64,000 nt of DNA from Bugula neritina (GCA_964035545.1 OZ037772.1:1823001-1887000), one strand, 5' to 3'. Positions 1 through 12,600 are shown, numbered from the stretch's first letter. The notes: generated by a model not told the origin, from the letters alone. Translations and numbers: made by a program.

Positions 1-3000
1 TCCTTTGTATAGCCCCAAGTCTTCCAACCTTCTCTGAACAGCTTTACAGGCATCAAACCTGCACATGAAACTTACATGGAGTAAAAATTGCTAATAGACT
101 CACACCTGTCACCTGCTCACACCTGTCACATGCTCACACATGTCACCTGTACACACCTGTCACCTGTACACAAATGGTATTAAACCACTAAAACCTATGT
201 AGATCAATATTTTCTTGCTATTAAGTTGAGTAATTGTGAAACAGCCAAAATAGGAAAATAAGACCTTGTAGTGCAGTGAGCAAGGCAAGTTCAAGCCATA
301 CAACTTTAACATGTTGCATTACAGAAGAAAGATCTGCTCCATTTTGGTAAATAACTATAAGTAATATTGGGAGTTACGCCACCTTTGAGTAACAACATGG
401 AGTTGTGTTTCTTTTCATAAACGCAAAAAGGTAAAAGTTACTTGTTCCTTCGAGGTAGCATATATAATGCAAGGAAGAACCATCTCAACTTAGAAATATG
501 TCACACAATTAGGAGTTATGCCACCTCCTTGTCAGAAACACGGAATACTAGATTCACACACCTTTTCATTTCCACAAACTCGCCGAAGTCTCCACATATT
601 AACCCGTCATCGTCAATGATTGTGAGGAAGGGGAGTTTGTGTCAGAGGCCAACGTCGTAATCCTTGGGATCATGTGAGGGGGTTATCTTCACCGCCCCTA
701 TCGACAATTAGATGGGAAGTGAGAAGCTCTGAGGCTATGAATATTACAAACAGTACTCGTTGCTATATGAATAGACTCCAATTTAGTTCTCCCTCCGTAT
801 CTCAGTAAGCTGAGGGACCTGAAACCTCAATTCATGACACAGTAGAAATCTTACCATAGTAGAATACCATATTTAACACACGGATCTGTTAATTTAAACT
901 AATTTGTCCCAATACACATAACATAAGCCACAAAACAAAGGACCAAGCCATTCTCATGACCTGTGGTATTTCATGAGAACTAGAAACATAAGATATAGTG
1001 GAAGCACTGCCCCAAACAAAACAAATCATATGAAATGATAGTTTAGTGATGGAAATAATTAGTTAATAGTCTTTGAAAATAGTTGGGCCGGTCAACTTCT
1101 GAAATTACCTTGTAAGAAACACAACAGGCTATGAATATACAGGACAACAGGCTATGAATATACAAGACAACAGGCTATGAATATACAGGACAACAGGCTA
1201 TGAATATACAAGACAACAGGCTATGAATATACAGGACAACAGGCTATGAATATACAGGACAACAGGCTATGAATATACAGGACAACAGGCTATGAATATA
1301 CAGGACAACAGGCTATGACTATACAGGACAACAGGCTATGAATATACAGGACAACAGGCTATGAATATACAGGACAACAGGCTATGAATATACAGGACAA
1401 CAAGCTATGAATATACAGGACAACAAGCTATGAATATACAAGACAACAGAGAACTCACAAAACCAAGATGGAGGACCTTATGATTAGTGTTTTACTTTAA
1501 GGACTTTATGCAGAGTTGTTGCCCCCTGATCAGGAAACGGCGGTAGGTGGAGGTAGGTGCAGTAATGGAAAAATTGAGGAAAACATGTGTTCTAGATTAG
1601 AAATATAGCACAAGAAGTTATTTTCTTGAAACTTCAACCCGCACCTTAAACCAAAATGCAATAATAATATTAAAGAACTTAGGCTATCTCAAGTTCTCCA
1701 CTACTGCTCCTAAGTGAGAAGGTGAGAATAGTTGAGAATAGGGAGTTGAGAGAATACTGGAGTTATTTCAACTGGCAGCAAGAGTCAGCCATTATTACGT
1801 TGATAAGCAACAAGGCTATTAGTGACATTGATGTCTACTAACCCAACATAGTTTCTAATCTAGTTGTGGCCACAATGATCTCTTCGTCAGAGTCTTCTAC
1901 TTTATATGCAAAGGAAAGAAGAACTCCGAACTCCACCTTCTCCTTGTAGCCCGGCACAGAGAGCATAGTCCTTCCCGTCAACTCTACTTTGTCTACCTGC
2001 AATCAGTGATACAACTCTCTCAGACTATACAGGTCAAAGGTTAAACTGTAGTGTGTGCTTCTGAGTCAATGCGTTTGCATTCTTTTCTATTAGTTCATAT
2101 AATGTATATGAATGCTCTTACGAATGAATATGTGGCTGTGGTCTCATTGATGTATTCATTCGAAGATAGTCATAATATGTAATATATCAGGCTGTGTCTG
2201 AATACTACTATTAGGTTAGTTACCACCAACACACAAGTCTCGCAGTGAATAAACAGTTGACGTACACACAGCCGGGAGTCAGACTGATACTGTACGATAT
2301 ACCTCAATATCAGAGACGGCAGAGTTGAGAGTACAGGACCAGTTGACGAGTCGGTTAGCTCTGTAGATCACATCTTTCTCGTGCATTCTGATAAACGCTT
2401 CGTTCACCGCTTTCAAAGATTTCTAATAAACAAATATATATGAGTCATGTGTCAAGTGTGAACTGATTGGAGACCAGGTCTCATGATTAACCAATCATAG
2501 AGAGGATAACACACTGAGTCAGTAAACAGCCGACACGGCAGATAGACTCCACTACTCAAACATAATACATGTATAGAGAGGATAACTCCTCACCTCATCC
2601 ATAGTGAACGTAGTTCTGTCCCAGTCATAAGACCCGCCCACTTTCCTCAACTGATGGTAGATTCTGTCTCCTTTTCTATAGAAATTATATAAAAACACTG
2701 ACCAATCGTTGTGCTGCAAAACTTAGTTATATTAGCAACTTAAATAATGAGTCCAATGATAGAGTGTGATGAAGTAAACCTATATTTAACTTTTTGTATA
2801 TTCAATTATATATATTAATTTTATCATATTATCATATATATTATATATTATCTTATATCAAACTGTAGCAACTGCACACCAATAAGATAAAATAAAAACT
2901 CAAACCCGAATACTAAGTCGCTATGAAATGCATTTTCAAGATAAAATATTCCCTTACTGGTTCTTCCAGTCCCACACTCGTCTCACAAACTCATCTCGTC

Positions 3001-5435
3001 CCAAATCGTGTCGAGTTTTATTCTCTTCTCTAGCGAGTTTTTTCTCGACGACCACTTGAGTGGCTATTCCTGCGTGGTCACATCCGGGTACAAACAGTGT
3101 CACCTTCCCATTCATCCAGTGCCTGACAATACAGCAGAATTGACACCTGACAACACAAGCATATCAGACACCTGTAGATATTCTGGAAAGGTGCTGAGAG
3201 AAATATCTGTGGTTGAAAAAACATCAATATGATAGATGAATGACTTATGCCAACCGGTACTTACCACAAATTTTCTCAGCATTCAAAAAAGAATTAACAG
3301 GGGGATGTTCATAGCCTGTCTGTGGAATATCTCAAAGTGAGTTGGCAAGATGCCAAAATGTCATGTAGTCACCACCAGAGGAATGGTGTCTACTGTTACA
3401 TGCTATAAGCTACATACACCACCAGTTTAGTGACTAGGTAAGTACGGAGTTGTCTCATCTATATGAATGAACATCTCACCACCGAACTATCGCATCCTCA
3501 ACCGCCCCCGCGAGGGCGTGTCCTAGGTGAAGAGTCCCGGTCACATTAGGGGGAGGGATCAGGATGATAAACTTCTCTTCAGGTGTGAGTTTCAGCACAT
3601 CTCTACCTGTTACAAAGCAACCAATCACATCTCTCTCGGTTACAAAGTAAAAAGCAACCAATCACAGTACCTGTTACAACAGAGTAACAAATCACACCTC
3701 TACGTGTTAGAAGTAACCAGTCACACATTATAGACTTTACTAGGATGAGAAGTGTACCTTTGAGATTATACTCAGGTTTGAAGAACCCTTCCTTCTCCCA
3801 CCAAAAGTACCAGGCAGCTTCCACATAGGACGGAGAGTAAGAATCAGGCATGGGACACGTCGTGTCTAGAATAACAGAAAACTATAAAGTATAGGGGAGT
3901 AGCTGTGGTCTAGGGGTTAGAGCGTTTGTCTAGTGAACACGAAGCCATTGTTTGACAAAGGCCATTGTGATGTTAGGAAGAGCATCCAGTCATAATTGCT
4001 CCTGTGCCACATCTAAATAAGTCCTCAGCCTGTTTTAACAAAAATGCTTTCCACCAGGAGTCTCTCACAAGGGTGGTGACTATACACTGATATCTAAATA
4101 TACTAAGTTGAGACTTGTCTTCTACTGGTCCATACAGTTCAAATGTGATAAACACATGTATAAATACAATAATCTATTCATAGCCCATAGTCTAACCACC
4201 AACAAGGACGAATAAATAAGACGGTGGCCTGACACTACTACTACTACAACTTATATAACTTATACACAGCAGATTGTTAGGAGTATTTAAATCTGAGGCT
4301 ATCCAATGTATGAGTAGGGCAGCCCTAAATGTAGGATATTGGAATACGATGTCTTATTACTTCAGTCTAAAGCAGTGTTTATACCTTCACGATTTTCAGT
4401 CAGAAATTCAATTTTGCCGAGTTGCATTTCATTCTAAAAGCCAATCATCAAAATTTTTGCTTTGTACATGCTTAATCAAATAATTTTAGAGTAACAATCA
4501 AAAGGAATGATAACTCCTTTAGATATGGGGTATTCATGTTTATAATTACATCGGCTGTCTTTTTCAATTATCACTTTTATGCTGTCAACTTAATTTATTA
4601 CGTTTTCAAAGGGCATCAAATAGTGATTAAGCGAGGTATATTTGAGTATTACAGAGTGAGCTTCCTTATTAATATGATTTCAACAATTTTAAGTAAGACT
4701 GCTTACACACATAACTGTGTGTTCACTACCGAGCAGTGTACACTGATAAATCAGTGCTTCAACTGAAACTTGTAAGTAAAGGAATGAAGAGCTCAATTGG
4801 GTATAAAATGTAGAGAATAATTGAACTGAACCTTTCTTATGGCCAACTGGTGTGTCCACGTTATACGTTACTACAGCCTTCTCCTTTTTCTCTTTCACTT
4901 TTTTCTAGAAAAAAAATCAAATTTGAAGAAAATAAAATGGAAATTGTTAGCTACAGATACAGACAACTTCCAGGTAAAAGTACAACCATACAGTCGCAAT
5001 ACGAATATGTAATTCAAGTAACACTTTCATGTAGAAGTACAACCATAAATATGAATAGAAAGTAACACAAATATATACATTTAGGAGCAGTAGTGTAGAA
5101 ATTGAGATAGCCTAGGTTCTTTAATCTTATTATCAAATTTTGGTTTGGGGTTTGGGTTGAAATTCTTACAAAAACACAACTTCTTATGCTACATTTCTAA
5201 TCTAGAACACAGGCTTTCTCAATTTCTCCATTACTGCACCTACCTTAGTATATATAGAACCTGTAACTAACTAAACAGACACCTCAGTAGTCGTGGCAGA
5301 CTCTGCCTTCTGTTTAGCCTGCTTAGCTTGAAACTTGGCTAGTTTAGCAGCTTTAGCAGCTTCTTTCTATAACCCTTTCTCAGATTTCACCTTGACCTCG
5401 CCAGTTGGCGCATCACCAGGGTTCACTTCCGACAT
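1..5435 (-). CDS. VARS: Valyl-tRNA synthetase, cytosolic type, 5' exons, frame interrupted
   Basis: Charges tRNA-Val with valine in the cytoplasm (class I synthetase). Exons read on the minus strand: 5435-5283, 4904-4832, 3865-3758, 3606-3480, 3122-2958, 2675-2594, 2422-2303, 1996-1843, 697-562, 58-1 (continues off the window). All have GT/AG borders and matching phases, except across the gap before 697. The order follows animal VARS: Lys/Ala-rich N-terminus, MPDSYSP and YVEAAWY, then [15 protein letters not shown] with the HIGH signature as [38 protein letters not shown], and the editing domain ([28 protein letters not shown]). There is no GST-like N-terminal domain if the ATG at 5435 is the start. 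Oddities: in-frame TAG at 5367-5369 (codon 23), in-frame TGA at 642-644 where Arg is expected, and no exon for the roughly 44 residues between LETMLG and GAVKITP. The KMSKS half lies outside. Family identity is certain; whether the locus works is not. Confidence 0.92.
101..175. repeat. Short tandem repeat, CACCTGT motif
   Basis: Imperfect units of about 17 bp built on ACACCTGTCACCTG, lying in a VARS intron. Confidence 0.6.
1121..1445. repeat. 23-bp minisatellite, about 14 copies
   Basis: Near-identical 23-bp units (ACAACAGGCTATGAATATAC plus AGG) run head to tail with a few substitutions such as AGG/AAG and GAATATA/GACTATA. Confidence 0.9.
1545..1722 (-). mobile_element. MITE-like element, copy A
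   Basis: The reverse complement aligns along its whole length with 5078-5258, at about 80 percent by eye. The ends are imperfect inverted repeats: one end reads TAGGTGCAGTAATGG and the other CCACTACTGCTCCTAA. No ORF. This fits a short non-autonomous DNA transposon. The superfamily is not identifiable and target duplications are unclear. Confidence 0.6.
3600..3726. repeat. Short tandem repeat beside a VARS exon
   Basis: Three degenerate units of about 40-45 bp, each containing a GTTACAA and an AACCAATCACA motif, abut the 3' splice site of the exon at 3606. Because the units also copy part of that exon edge, a long ORF continues through the intron by chance. Confidence 0.6.
3893..4095 (+). mobile_element. 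tRNA-derived SINE, fullest copy
   Basis: The head resembles a tRNA gene with an A-box-like stretch (TGGTCTAGGGGTTAGAGC), but its B box is degraded, so it is not a functional tRNA. The body carries TTAGGAAGAGCATCCAGTC, close to the GGAAGxGCATCC core seen in several animal SINE families, and ends near AGTCTCTCACAAGGGTGG. Related copies lie at 35537-35665 (head) and 40178-40302 (tail, minus strand). It sits in a VARS intron. Confidence 0.7.
5075..5262 (+). mobile_element. MITE-like element, copy B
   Basis: Inverted relative to copy A (1545-1722) and alignable over about 175 bp. The ends are TAGGAGCAGTAGTGTAG and CATTACTGCACCTACC. It lies between the first two VARS exons. Confidence 0.6.
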
Positions 5436-5439
5436 GTTC

Positions 5440-6174
5440 GTTTATTGTGAGACTTTCCTTAAAACACAATCAGCCGGCATGGAACTAATAGATATCTCAA
5501 TACTAAACATACAAACTATTGACCCAGTATAGTTATAGACAGATATCTTAATACTAATAATATAAACTAATGGCTCAGTATTGCCTTAGTTATGCGTGAG
5601 GGTTCAGTGATAAAACTCCTATAAACCACACAGTTCAATAATGAAAGACTGTGACTTTTCACGAACAGACATCTCATCTCTGATTCTAATGAAAAATCAC
5701 GAAATTTTCAGACAAACGATACTGCATTTCAACTTTGTGACTATCACATGATAATAATCGTTGTCATTTGAAAGATTCTGCTAAAATCGAAATGCCAATG
5801 TTAATCACAAGGTCAACCATAAATGACTCAGTCTGATGGCTGACGGTTATGCTTAATGATTAATTAGTAATATGAATAGATTGCAAGTGATCAGCATGAT
5901 GATGGTGATGATTGCTTTTCACCATCAAAGGTCAAACTTTGTAATTGCAGCTTGAAATGTAAAATTTAATAATATTACTTTTATTTAATTATACAAGTAT
6001 AACTTACTATCATAACAACATTCAACTTTATGTAGTCATTATAAACATGATAATGGTTTACCTTTTACTGCAGGTAATCATTATACTATTCACGATTATA
6101 AATATAATTAATATAATTGTATTTATTGAAACTAAAATAGTAAGGTAAACTAAATGAATTATCGACATGAGTAT
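5440..6174. other. Non-coding AT-rich stretch
   Basis: Lies upstream of the first VARS exon, so it would contain that gene's promoter. I see no clear promoter motif, only AT-rich sequence and short ATG/ATC-type simple repeats near 5890-5920 and 6040-6130. Confidence 0.4.
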
Positions 6175-6577
6175 GAGTAGGCCACAACTAGAAGGTGCAG
6201 CAGCAATTTGAGATCCCCGTTTGCAATACCTCATCAAAGGTATAGAACAGGTGCAAAATAATGCAATCAGATTCATTGCTAAATTGAAAGGCAGAGACAG
6301 TATCACTGTGGCACGTGACAAACTAAACCTAGAATCTCTCCCCGACAGACGCTTCAAGCTGAGGCACAAGTTACTGTTGCGACTTCTATCTAATGAGGGA
6401 AATCAGGCATCTCTAACCAACTCCTATGAACTGATGAACAGTAAAACCTAAAATACTAGATTTACTAAGGCATCAAGCAGGGACGATCCCCCAACCATTT
6501 TTGCAAAATCAGCAGCCTACTACAGCAGCTTCTTTCCAAAAACAGCCCGAGAGCTTAAGTCTATGCTAAATAATTAG
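6175..6577 (+). pseudogene. Non-LTR reverse transcriptase C-terminal remnant
   Basis: The plus frame gives RPQLEGAAAI, a stop, then DPRLQYLIKGIEQVQNNAIR, followed by an IAKLKGRD-type motif and LPDRRFKLRHKLLL. This matches the region after the RT active site in jockey/CR1-like elements and parallels the C-terminal half of the ORF at 7737-8720 (EYAAEVWDP, QNRAVRFIKNLKGRE). There is a TGA where the conserved Trp of VWDP belongs and a TAA after SKT. The frame then continues to a terminal TAG at 6577. This is a different, older copy than the neighbour. Confidence 0.75.
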
Positions 6578-7736
6578 TCAATGCACCAGAGTTGTATATG
6601 TGCAACATACTGAAAATACTTGCTAGCCTGTAATCAGCAACTGTAGAGGTGTGCCTCTTGCTACATGCTCTAATGCGTGTAAGAGGTAAGAGGACTATCA
6701 ATATGACTATCAATATTAGTAGGAGTACCCAAGTACCAGTAGACATAGTAGCTGTAGAAAGTCTATCCCAATCAGTAACTGTAAGCCGTGAGGAATATAA
6801 AAAACTATAACTTGAGTATAACTAATTGAAGGTGAGTTAACATAAATTAAAAAATAATAAATATAATTACTACAAAATCAAAATGAAATATGCATTATAA
6901 ATATTTATATTTTTATTTTATAATAATTTTTAAATTTATTTATATCATTTCATTTAGGTTCATCACCTTTCATTATGATTAATGAAATTCATGAATCATA
7001 TTCATAACGATATGATAATCACTTAAAAAAATGAAAAGTGATAAACCCATAATGATAATCATAATGATAATGATAATGATTATTATTATCATTTATCGCT
7101 TATCAGTGATAATCATAATCATAATGATAATCTTGATCATAATCAATATGAATATCAATATCATGTTATACTTATTCAATAATTATAACTGATTGATTCT
7201 TATTCATATTAATAATGAATAAAGAATTATATGAACACTACAACTTACTTAATTAGAGTATTACTATTAGTATAAGTATTAGTATTACTATTAACATTAG
7301 TATTACTTACAACTTGCTTATGCAAGAGAATTAAATCTTTAAAGCGTAGCATCCTTTTCAAGCAAAATAAGGATAATAAGTTTCGTCAAATTGAGTTAAA
7401 AACTACAACTTATAAGTCACAAGTATAAAGCAACTTATGCTCAGTCATCACTAATCCTAGTGGGTACCATCGAACTCAAAAATATCTGGAATGGGTACGG
7501 GTGTACTTTGTAATGTAACCTCGTTGCCGATTGGCTTTGTGAGCCCGAACATGCTCTTTTTCTAGCGGGAAAAAATAGAGCCGGTCGTCCATCATTTCGA
7601 TTGAGTGAATCTCACTTTTAAACTTTGTTTTTTGTCCTGCTTTATATCTCAAGCAACTATATTTTTATTTAATTGTGTTCTCTATTACCTCTACTTCGTT
7701 AAACATGTCGATTTCTCCGTATCCTAAGCAAAGAAA
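6578..7736. other. AT-rich spacer with simple repeats
   Basis: No gene found. 7000-7160 holds interleaved ATGATA/ATCATA repeats that are nearly self-complementary. 7250-7320 holds AGTATTAC-type repeats. 7460-7700 is less AT-rich and contains several CG dinucleotides. It could belong to the RT element or to an old promoter, but no motif settles this. Confidence 0.4.
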
Positions 7737-8720
7737 TTGATATTGTTAAAAATAAATCCCTGCATTATTCGATGGGTTTCATCATTCTTAACTGGACGCT
7801 CACAACGAGTGGTCATTGACGGGGTATCTTCGGACTTAGCACCAGTGACTTCCGGGGTTCCACAAGGAAGTGTGCTGGGTCCAACATTATTCGTTTTGTT
7901 TGTTAATGACATTGTAAACTGCGTTACACATAGTACAATCAGGCTTTTTGCTGATGACACTCTTGTTTATCTACCCATTACTGATCCAAATGATCATCAT
8001 AAACTACAGGGAGATCTTTCTAGACTTTATAGGTGGGCAAAAGAAAACAATATGAAGTTCAACTCAAAGAAAAGTAATGTCATAACTTTTGGTAAGAAAA
8101 CAGAAAATATGGGAAATGTCTTCACTTATAAATTAGGAGAAGATCCCCTGAATAGAGTTGGAGTTGTAAAATATCTTGGAATATTGCTATCAGCAGATTT
8201 GAAATGGAATAGGCATGTCGAAAATATCATATCAAAGGCATACAGAGTACTAGGTTTAATCAAGCTCACACTAGGAAATGCCCCAGAAAATGTTAAAATT
8301 CTAGCGTATAAAACTCTTTGTAGACCTCTCCTAGAATATGCTGCTGAAGTATGGGACCCATGCAATAAACATCTAATAACAAAATTAGAAGTTACCCAAA
8401 ATAGGGCTGTACGGTTCATTAAAAATTTAAAGGGTAGAGAAGTATCGGTAACAGATGCCAAAATTGACCTAGGACTAGAAACATTGAGAAAGCGCAGACA
8501 GTCACACAGAATTTCTTTGTTGTGTCGTATTGCTGCAAATAATGATTTATTTCCAACCTTAAATAACACACTTAAATCTATGAAATCCTCAACCCATAAC
8601 ATGAATACCCGTATTAACACTTTCAATGCTATAGCCTGCGATTCGAGCCTGTACCTGCAGGGTTTCCTGTTGCGCACTGTCCGGGAGCTCCGTACGGGGG
8701 AGATAGTAGCGGATTTCTGA
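7737..8720 (+). CDS. 5'-truncated jockey/CR1-like reverse transcriptase ORF
   Basis: An uninterrupted 327-codon frame covers the C-terminal part of a non-LTR retrotransposon polymerase. It shows the SGVPQGSVLGP motif (about residues 39-49), the catalytic FADD box (about 71-74), a KSNVITFGKK-type segment, the YLGILLSADLKWNRHV thumb motif and EYAAEVWDP. The endonuclease and RT fingers are absent, so the copy is 5'-truncated, as is usual after target-primed insertion. After the stop comes a short 3' UTR and a tail of ATCAAG repeats near 8785-8805, the microsatellite tail typical of this group. The clean frame suggests a fairly recent insertion. Confidence 0.9.
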   Translation: MILLKINPCIIRWVSSFLTGRSQRVVIDGVSSDLAPVTSGVPQGSVLGPTLFVLFVNDIVNCVTHSTIRLFADDTLVYLPITDPNDHHKLQGDLSRLYRWAKENNMKFNSKKSNVITFGKKTENMGNVFTYKLGEDPLNRVGVVKYLGILLSADLKWNRHVENIISKAYRVLGLIKLTLGNAPENVKILAYKTLCRPLLEYAAEVWDPCNKHLITKLEVTQNRAVRFIKNLKGREVSVTDAKIDLGLETLRKRRQSHRISLLCRIAANNDLFPTLNNTLKSMKSSTHNMNTRINTFNAIACDSSLYLQGFLLRTVRELRTGEIVADF

Positions 8721-8959
8721 GCCTGGATAGATCCGAGGGTCCCACAATTACTCTCTTCGAGAGGTCTTGGGACTTAACCCAATCAAGATCAAGATCAAGA
8801 ACTAAAGGTCAAAGAAGCAAGACCACTGGGTCTCAGTGTTATGCATACAATTGCCGCAACTACCAGTACAGCAGTTACAGTAAAGACAAAAAAATCTCTT
8901 TTCACAAGTAAGTATATGGCTTTAGTTACAAAAATCAGTAAAAGTAATACATTAACTAG

Positions 8960-9111
8960 CGTAACAGTAGGCTTAATAGTTGTGGTATCGGTGGTGCTGC
9001 CTACTAGTAGTACTCTACTACTACTACTACTAACTAGTAATACTAATAGTAATACTAATACTAATAGTAATAGCTAAGCCTAATGCTATACTTACGGTAC
9101 CAGTATAATAG

Positions 9112-9155
<44 letters not shown>

Positions 9156-9330
9156 GCCTACTGCTAGTGTTATTGCTATTAGTAGAGCACTAGTACTACA
9201 AGTACAACTGCTAGTACTACTACTACCAGTACAGGTACTCAGTACTAGTAGTAACTTACTCATAAATTGTTATTATAATTCGAGTATCAGTATGAGTATG
9301 AATAGTACTATTACTAATAGTATTATTATG
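8960..9330. repeat. Cryptic simple sequence, TAC/TAG/TAA trinucleotides
   Basis: Runs of ACT, AGT and AAT triplets alternate. There is a pure (CTA)n block near 9109-9155 and many CTAGTACTAG palindromes. Apparent ORFs here are products of the repeat. Confidence 0.8.
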
Positions 9331-9662
9331 ATTAACAATAACAGTAACTACACAATGTGAAAATTTGAAAGTCAAAGTGTGAGTGACTCACTCTGAATAT
9401 CTACTCATATTGATGTCACTATTATTATTGCTAACAACTTTATTATGTTGATGTTATTTACAGCAAGCTTATTATTTTCAAAGCATTATTGTATTAATTT
9501 ACTCTCTTTGATAAATATCGAAAATCTTCTGTTGATTGATATTGGATTTTACGGTTACCTAAAGTTTTAATGTTTTTATAGTTTAAATAGGTTGCACCAT
9601 TGATAAAGCATAACATATCAGTTTGTAAATAATTTTAGCTAGTGCAGTATTTTTTTATTTAG

Positions 9663-12600
9663 ATTTCCCAACAAGCAGAAGGATTTCAGTCGTTGGAATG
9701 TTTGGTGGAAAGTTTCTCGCCGCCAAGAAGAACCTAGTGAACGATCTCTACTGTGTAGCGATCATTTTTATAGCGATTCTTTCGAAAGCACAAGCCAACC
9801 TCGGCGTTTGCGAAGTGGAGCTGTTCCAGCAGAGGAATTGGTTGCTGTTTCAGAGCGACTCATAGTAAGTTGATATTCATGCAACAGTCATTGGAATGAT
9901 AAAATTAATTATTGTGCTTGCACATCTTTATATTTCAATTTTTAGAGAAAAAGAACTCCCCGAACTACTCATACTAGTCGGCGTGCTGAAGAAAAAGATG
10001 AGATTTCAATTGAAACCACTGAAATGAGCTTGAACACTTCAGCAGCTGTAGTTCTTAAGGTTATTAGATAGCTTACTTAACTATGACTTAATATTGATGT
10101 ATTTGCTTGCCACTTTATGGTAAATAGCTGTGCTGTATACTATAATAATATATTTTTTCTACATTTGGTATTTTTGTATTAAAGTTGAATAATTTCATAT
10201 GATACAGGATCATTGCTATAGTACCACTCCCGATGCTTTGAAGCAAAGAGTTAGGTTTTTGGAAGAAAAGGTTAGCCAATTACAGAAGCAAGTTAGCAAT
10301 TCAACTAGACGTGCCAAAAGATCAAAAATGAAGCTTGCAGAATGCATCAAGTTGGTCAAAGAAAAAAGTTTGATCAATGGTGAATTGGAGGAAAAATTGA
10401 AAGGTTTTGCTGGTATGATTTTACAATTTAATAACACCTTGACATTTTCAGTTGAAACTCTGTCTAAAGTTGATATTACCATACAGATGTTCCTGATGGC
10501 CTATTCACTCCACTCCGTGGCAGATACTCAGAAAGTCAGCAAAAATTTGCACTAACGCTACATCTCTACTCACCAAAGGCTTATGAGTTTCTCAGAAGTT
10601 ACATGACACTCCCATCCCCACGATCCCTGAGGCGGTAAGATGTTCTTTAATCAGCATTTGAAATGAAATAATCCTTAAATATTGACTACATCATGTGATA
10701 ACAATTAATGTTTTATAGATGGATGGAAAATGTTGACTGTAAGCCTGGTATAAATAGGGCTGTTGTTGACACTTTAGTGGCAAAGAAGAGTGATCAACCA
10801 CAACTTTACACTCAGTAGGTTTTGTTATACTCTGGATTATGTTAAAATTACTTTAAATTACATTTATTTTCAAATGAGCAAAATAATTTGTGATGTATGC
10901 TGCAAATGGGAAACTTTATGTAAACCCTATAAATTTTTAGTGTTTTATATTTATTTAGTTGTTGTTTGACCTTGGATGCCATGAGTATCCGGAAAATGCT
11001 GAGCTTTGACCCAAGATCCAAGACAATGCTAGGCTATTGTGACCTGGGTTACGGCCCCGAAGAAGACGGGCAGGTAGCAACTGAAGTTATGGTGTTTTTG
11101 CTGACTGGCTTAAGGGGATCATGGAAGGCTCCAGTGGCATATTTCTTTACCTCAAGTTTGTGCTCAGAAACCCTTCAACAGCTACTTCTTCACACACTTG
11201 ACCATCTTCATTCGCATGCTTTTTCAGTTGATTGCGTGACTATGGATGGACATGCTTCAAATCTTGCTGTCTGTAAAGGTTTGGGGGCGAAGATAAACTT
11301 GGATAAAGATGTTCAATCATTCTTTATTGTTAATGATAGGAAAATCTTTATTTTACTCGACCCTTGCCATATGATCAAACTGGTACGAAACATGTTGCAT
11401 GCTCTTGGGACTATTCAAAGTGAGGACGGTCTGATTCAGTGGACTTACATTGACAAACTCCACAGGAAGCAGGGTGAGATTGGGCTGAGACTGGGTAATA
11501 AGATTACTGCTCGACATGTTAGCTTTCAACGGAACAAAATGAAGGTTCGCTCAGTATATTATATAGGCACTTTGGCAATGCAATTATAATTGAGTGTTGA
11601 ACTAATATCTTTATTGTGTCATCTACTCAGGTGTCTCTTGCTACCCAGTTGCTGTCAGCTTCAGTGGCTGACTCACTTGATACGCTGAAACAGTTGGGAC
11701 TCTCTGAATTCCAGCAGTGTGATGCTACCATCAACTTCATTAGGGTTTGTTACAGCTTTTGGTTTTATTTCTTTAAAATACTGTAACTGCAATCGTCCCA
11801 TGTTCTGCTGATGTTACTTTTTCTGTAGCGAGTTGATCGGTTGTTTGACATCCTGAATAGTCGATCAGCAATAGCTAAAGGCTACAAGCAGCCTTTACAT
11901 CTCAATGGTATCAGTGTCATCACTCCTTTTCTGAAAGATACAAGGCAATATTTGCTAGGCCTAAAGAATAATGAAGGGATACCTCTGTACAAGACCAAAA
12001 GGTAAATTTCCTATTAACAAAGAAAGTGTTAATTGCTTATATTTCAGATCTAATATGTGCCTGTCCCTATTTGTGTTATTTACAGACATGTTTGTATTAC
12101 TGGACTTGTATGTGCCATTGACACAGTATTTGGGTTGGTGGAGAAACTGTTGGTGCCTAAAACGCTCGACTATCTGCTAATGTATAAATTTTCGCAAGAC
12201 CATTTAGAGCTTTTCTTCAATGCAGTTCGCCGTTGTGGTATGCTATAGCTCTGAACAGCTATGCATGAAGCCCAGTCTGCATGCACTTATGTTAACATGT
12301 TCATTTGTTCTCTTACTCTCTTATCTCTTTTCTTCAGGTGTTCGGTTTTTCACTTTGCTTTAATAGGTGCAACTAAGATGGTCGGTCGGACCAACTGTGT
12401 TGAAAAGTGAATTTTTTTGCATGAGCTTAGTGGTTAAAATGCATGCAATATGAAGTATATTTTATTAACTTTTGAATACCAAGAGACAAGGATAATGAAT
12501 TTTCAAAAATTTCCAAAACTGTGGTGTCAAAGCAATTGTGCATTTTTTAAATTAAATGACTTTTTTGGCTTAATTGCATGCAAGGTTTTGCTTGTGTTCT

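Larger units (their letters stand above)
698..1842. other. Oversized VARS intron lacking an expected exon
   Basis: This 1.1-kb gap lies between two VARS exons that are not adjacent in the protein. I searched the minus strand for the missing editing-domain segment and found nothing resembling it. The gap holds a 23-bp minisatellite (1121-1445) and a MITE-like element (1545-1722), so the exon may have been lost or displaced by repeat activity. Confidence 0.6.

Noticed and set aside
3893-3970. Functional tRNA gene
   Set aside because: A-box-like only. The B box and acceptor pairing are degraded, and related copies with the same tail show it is a SINE.
8126-8677. 183-codon minus-strand ORF
   Set aside because: Antisense shadow of the reverse transcriptase frame at 7737-8720.
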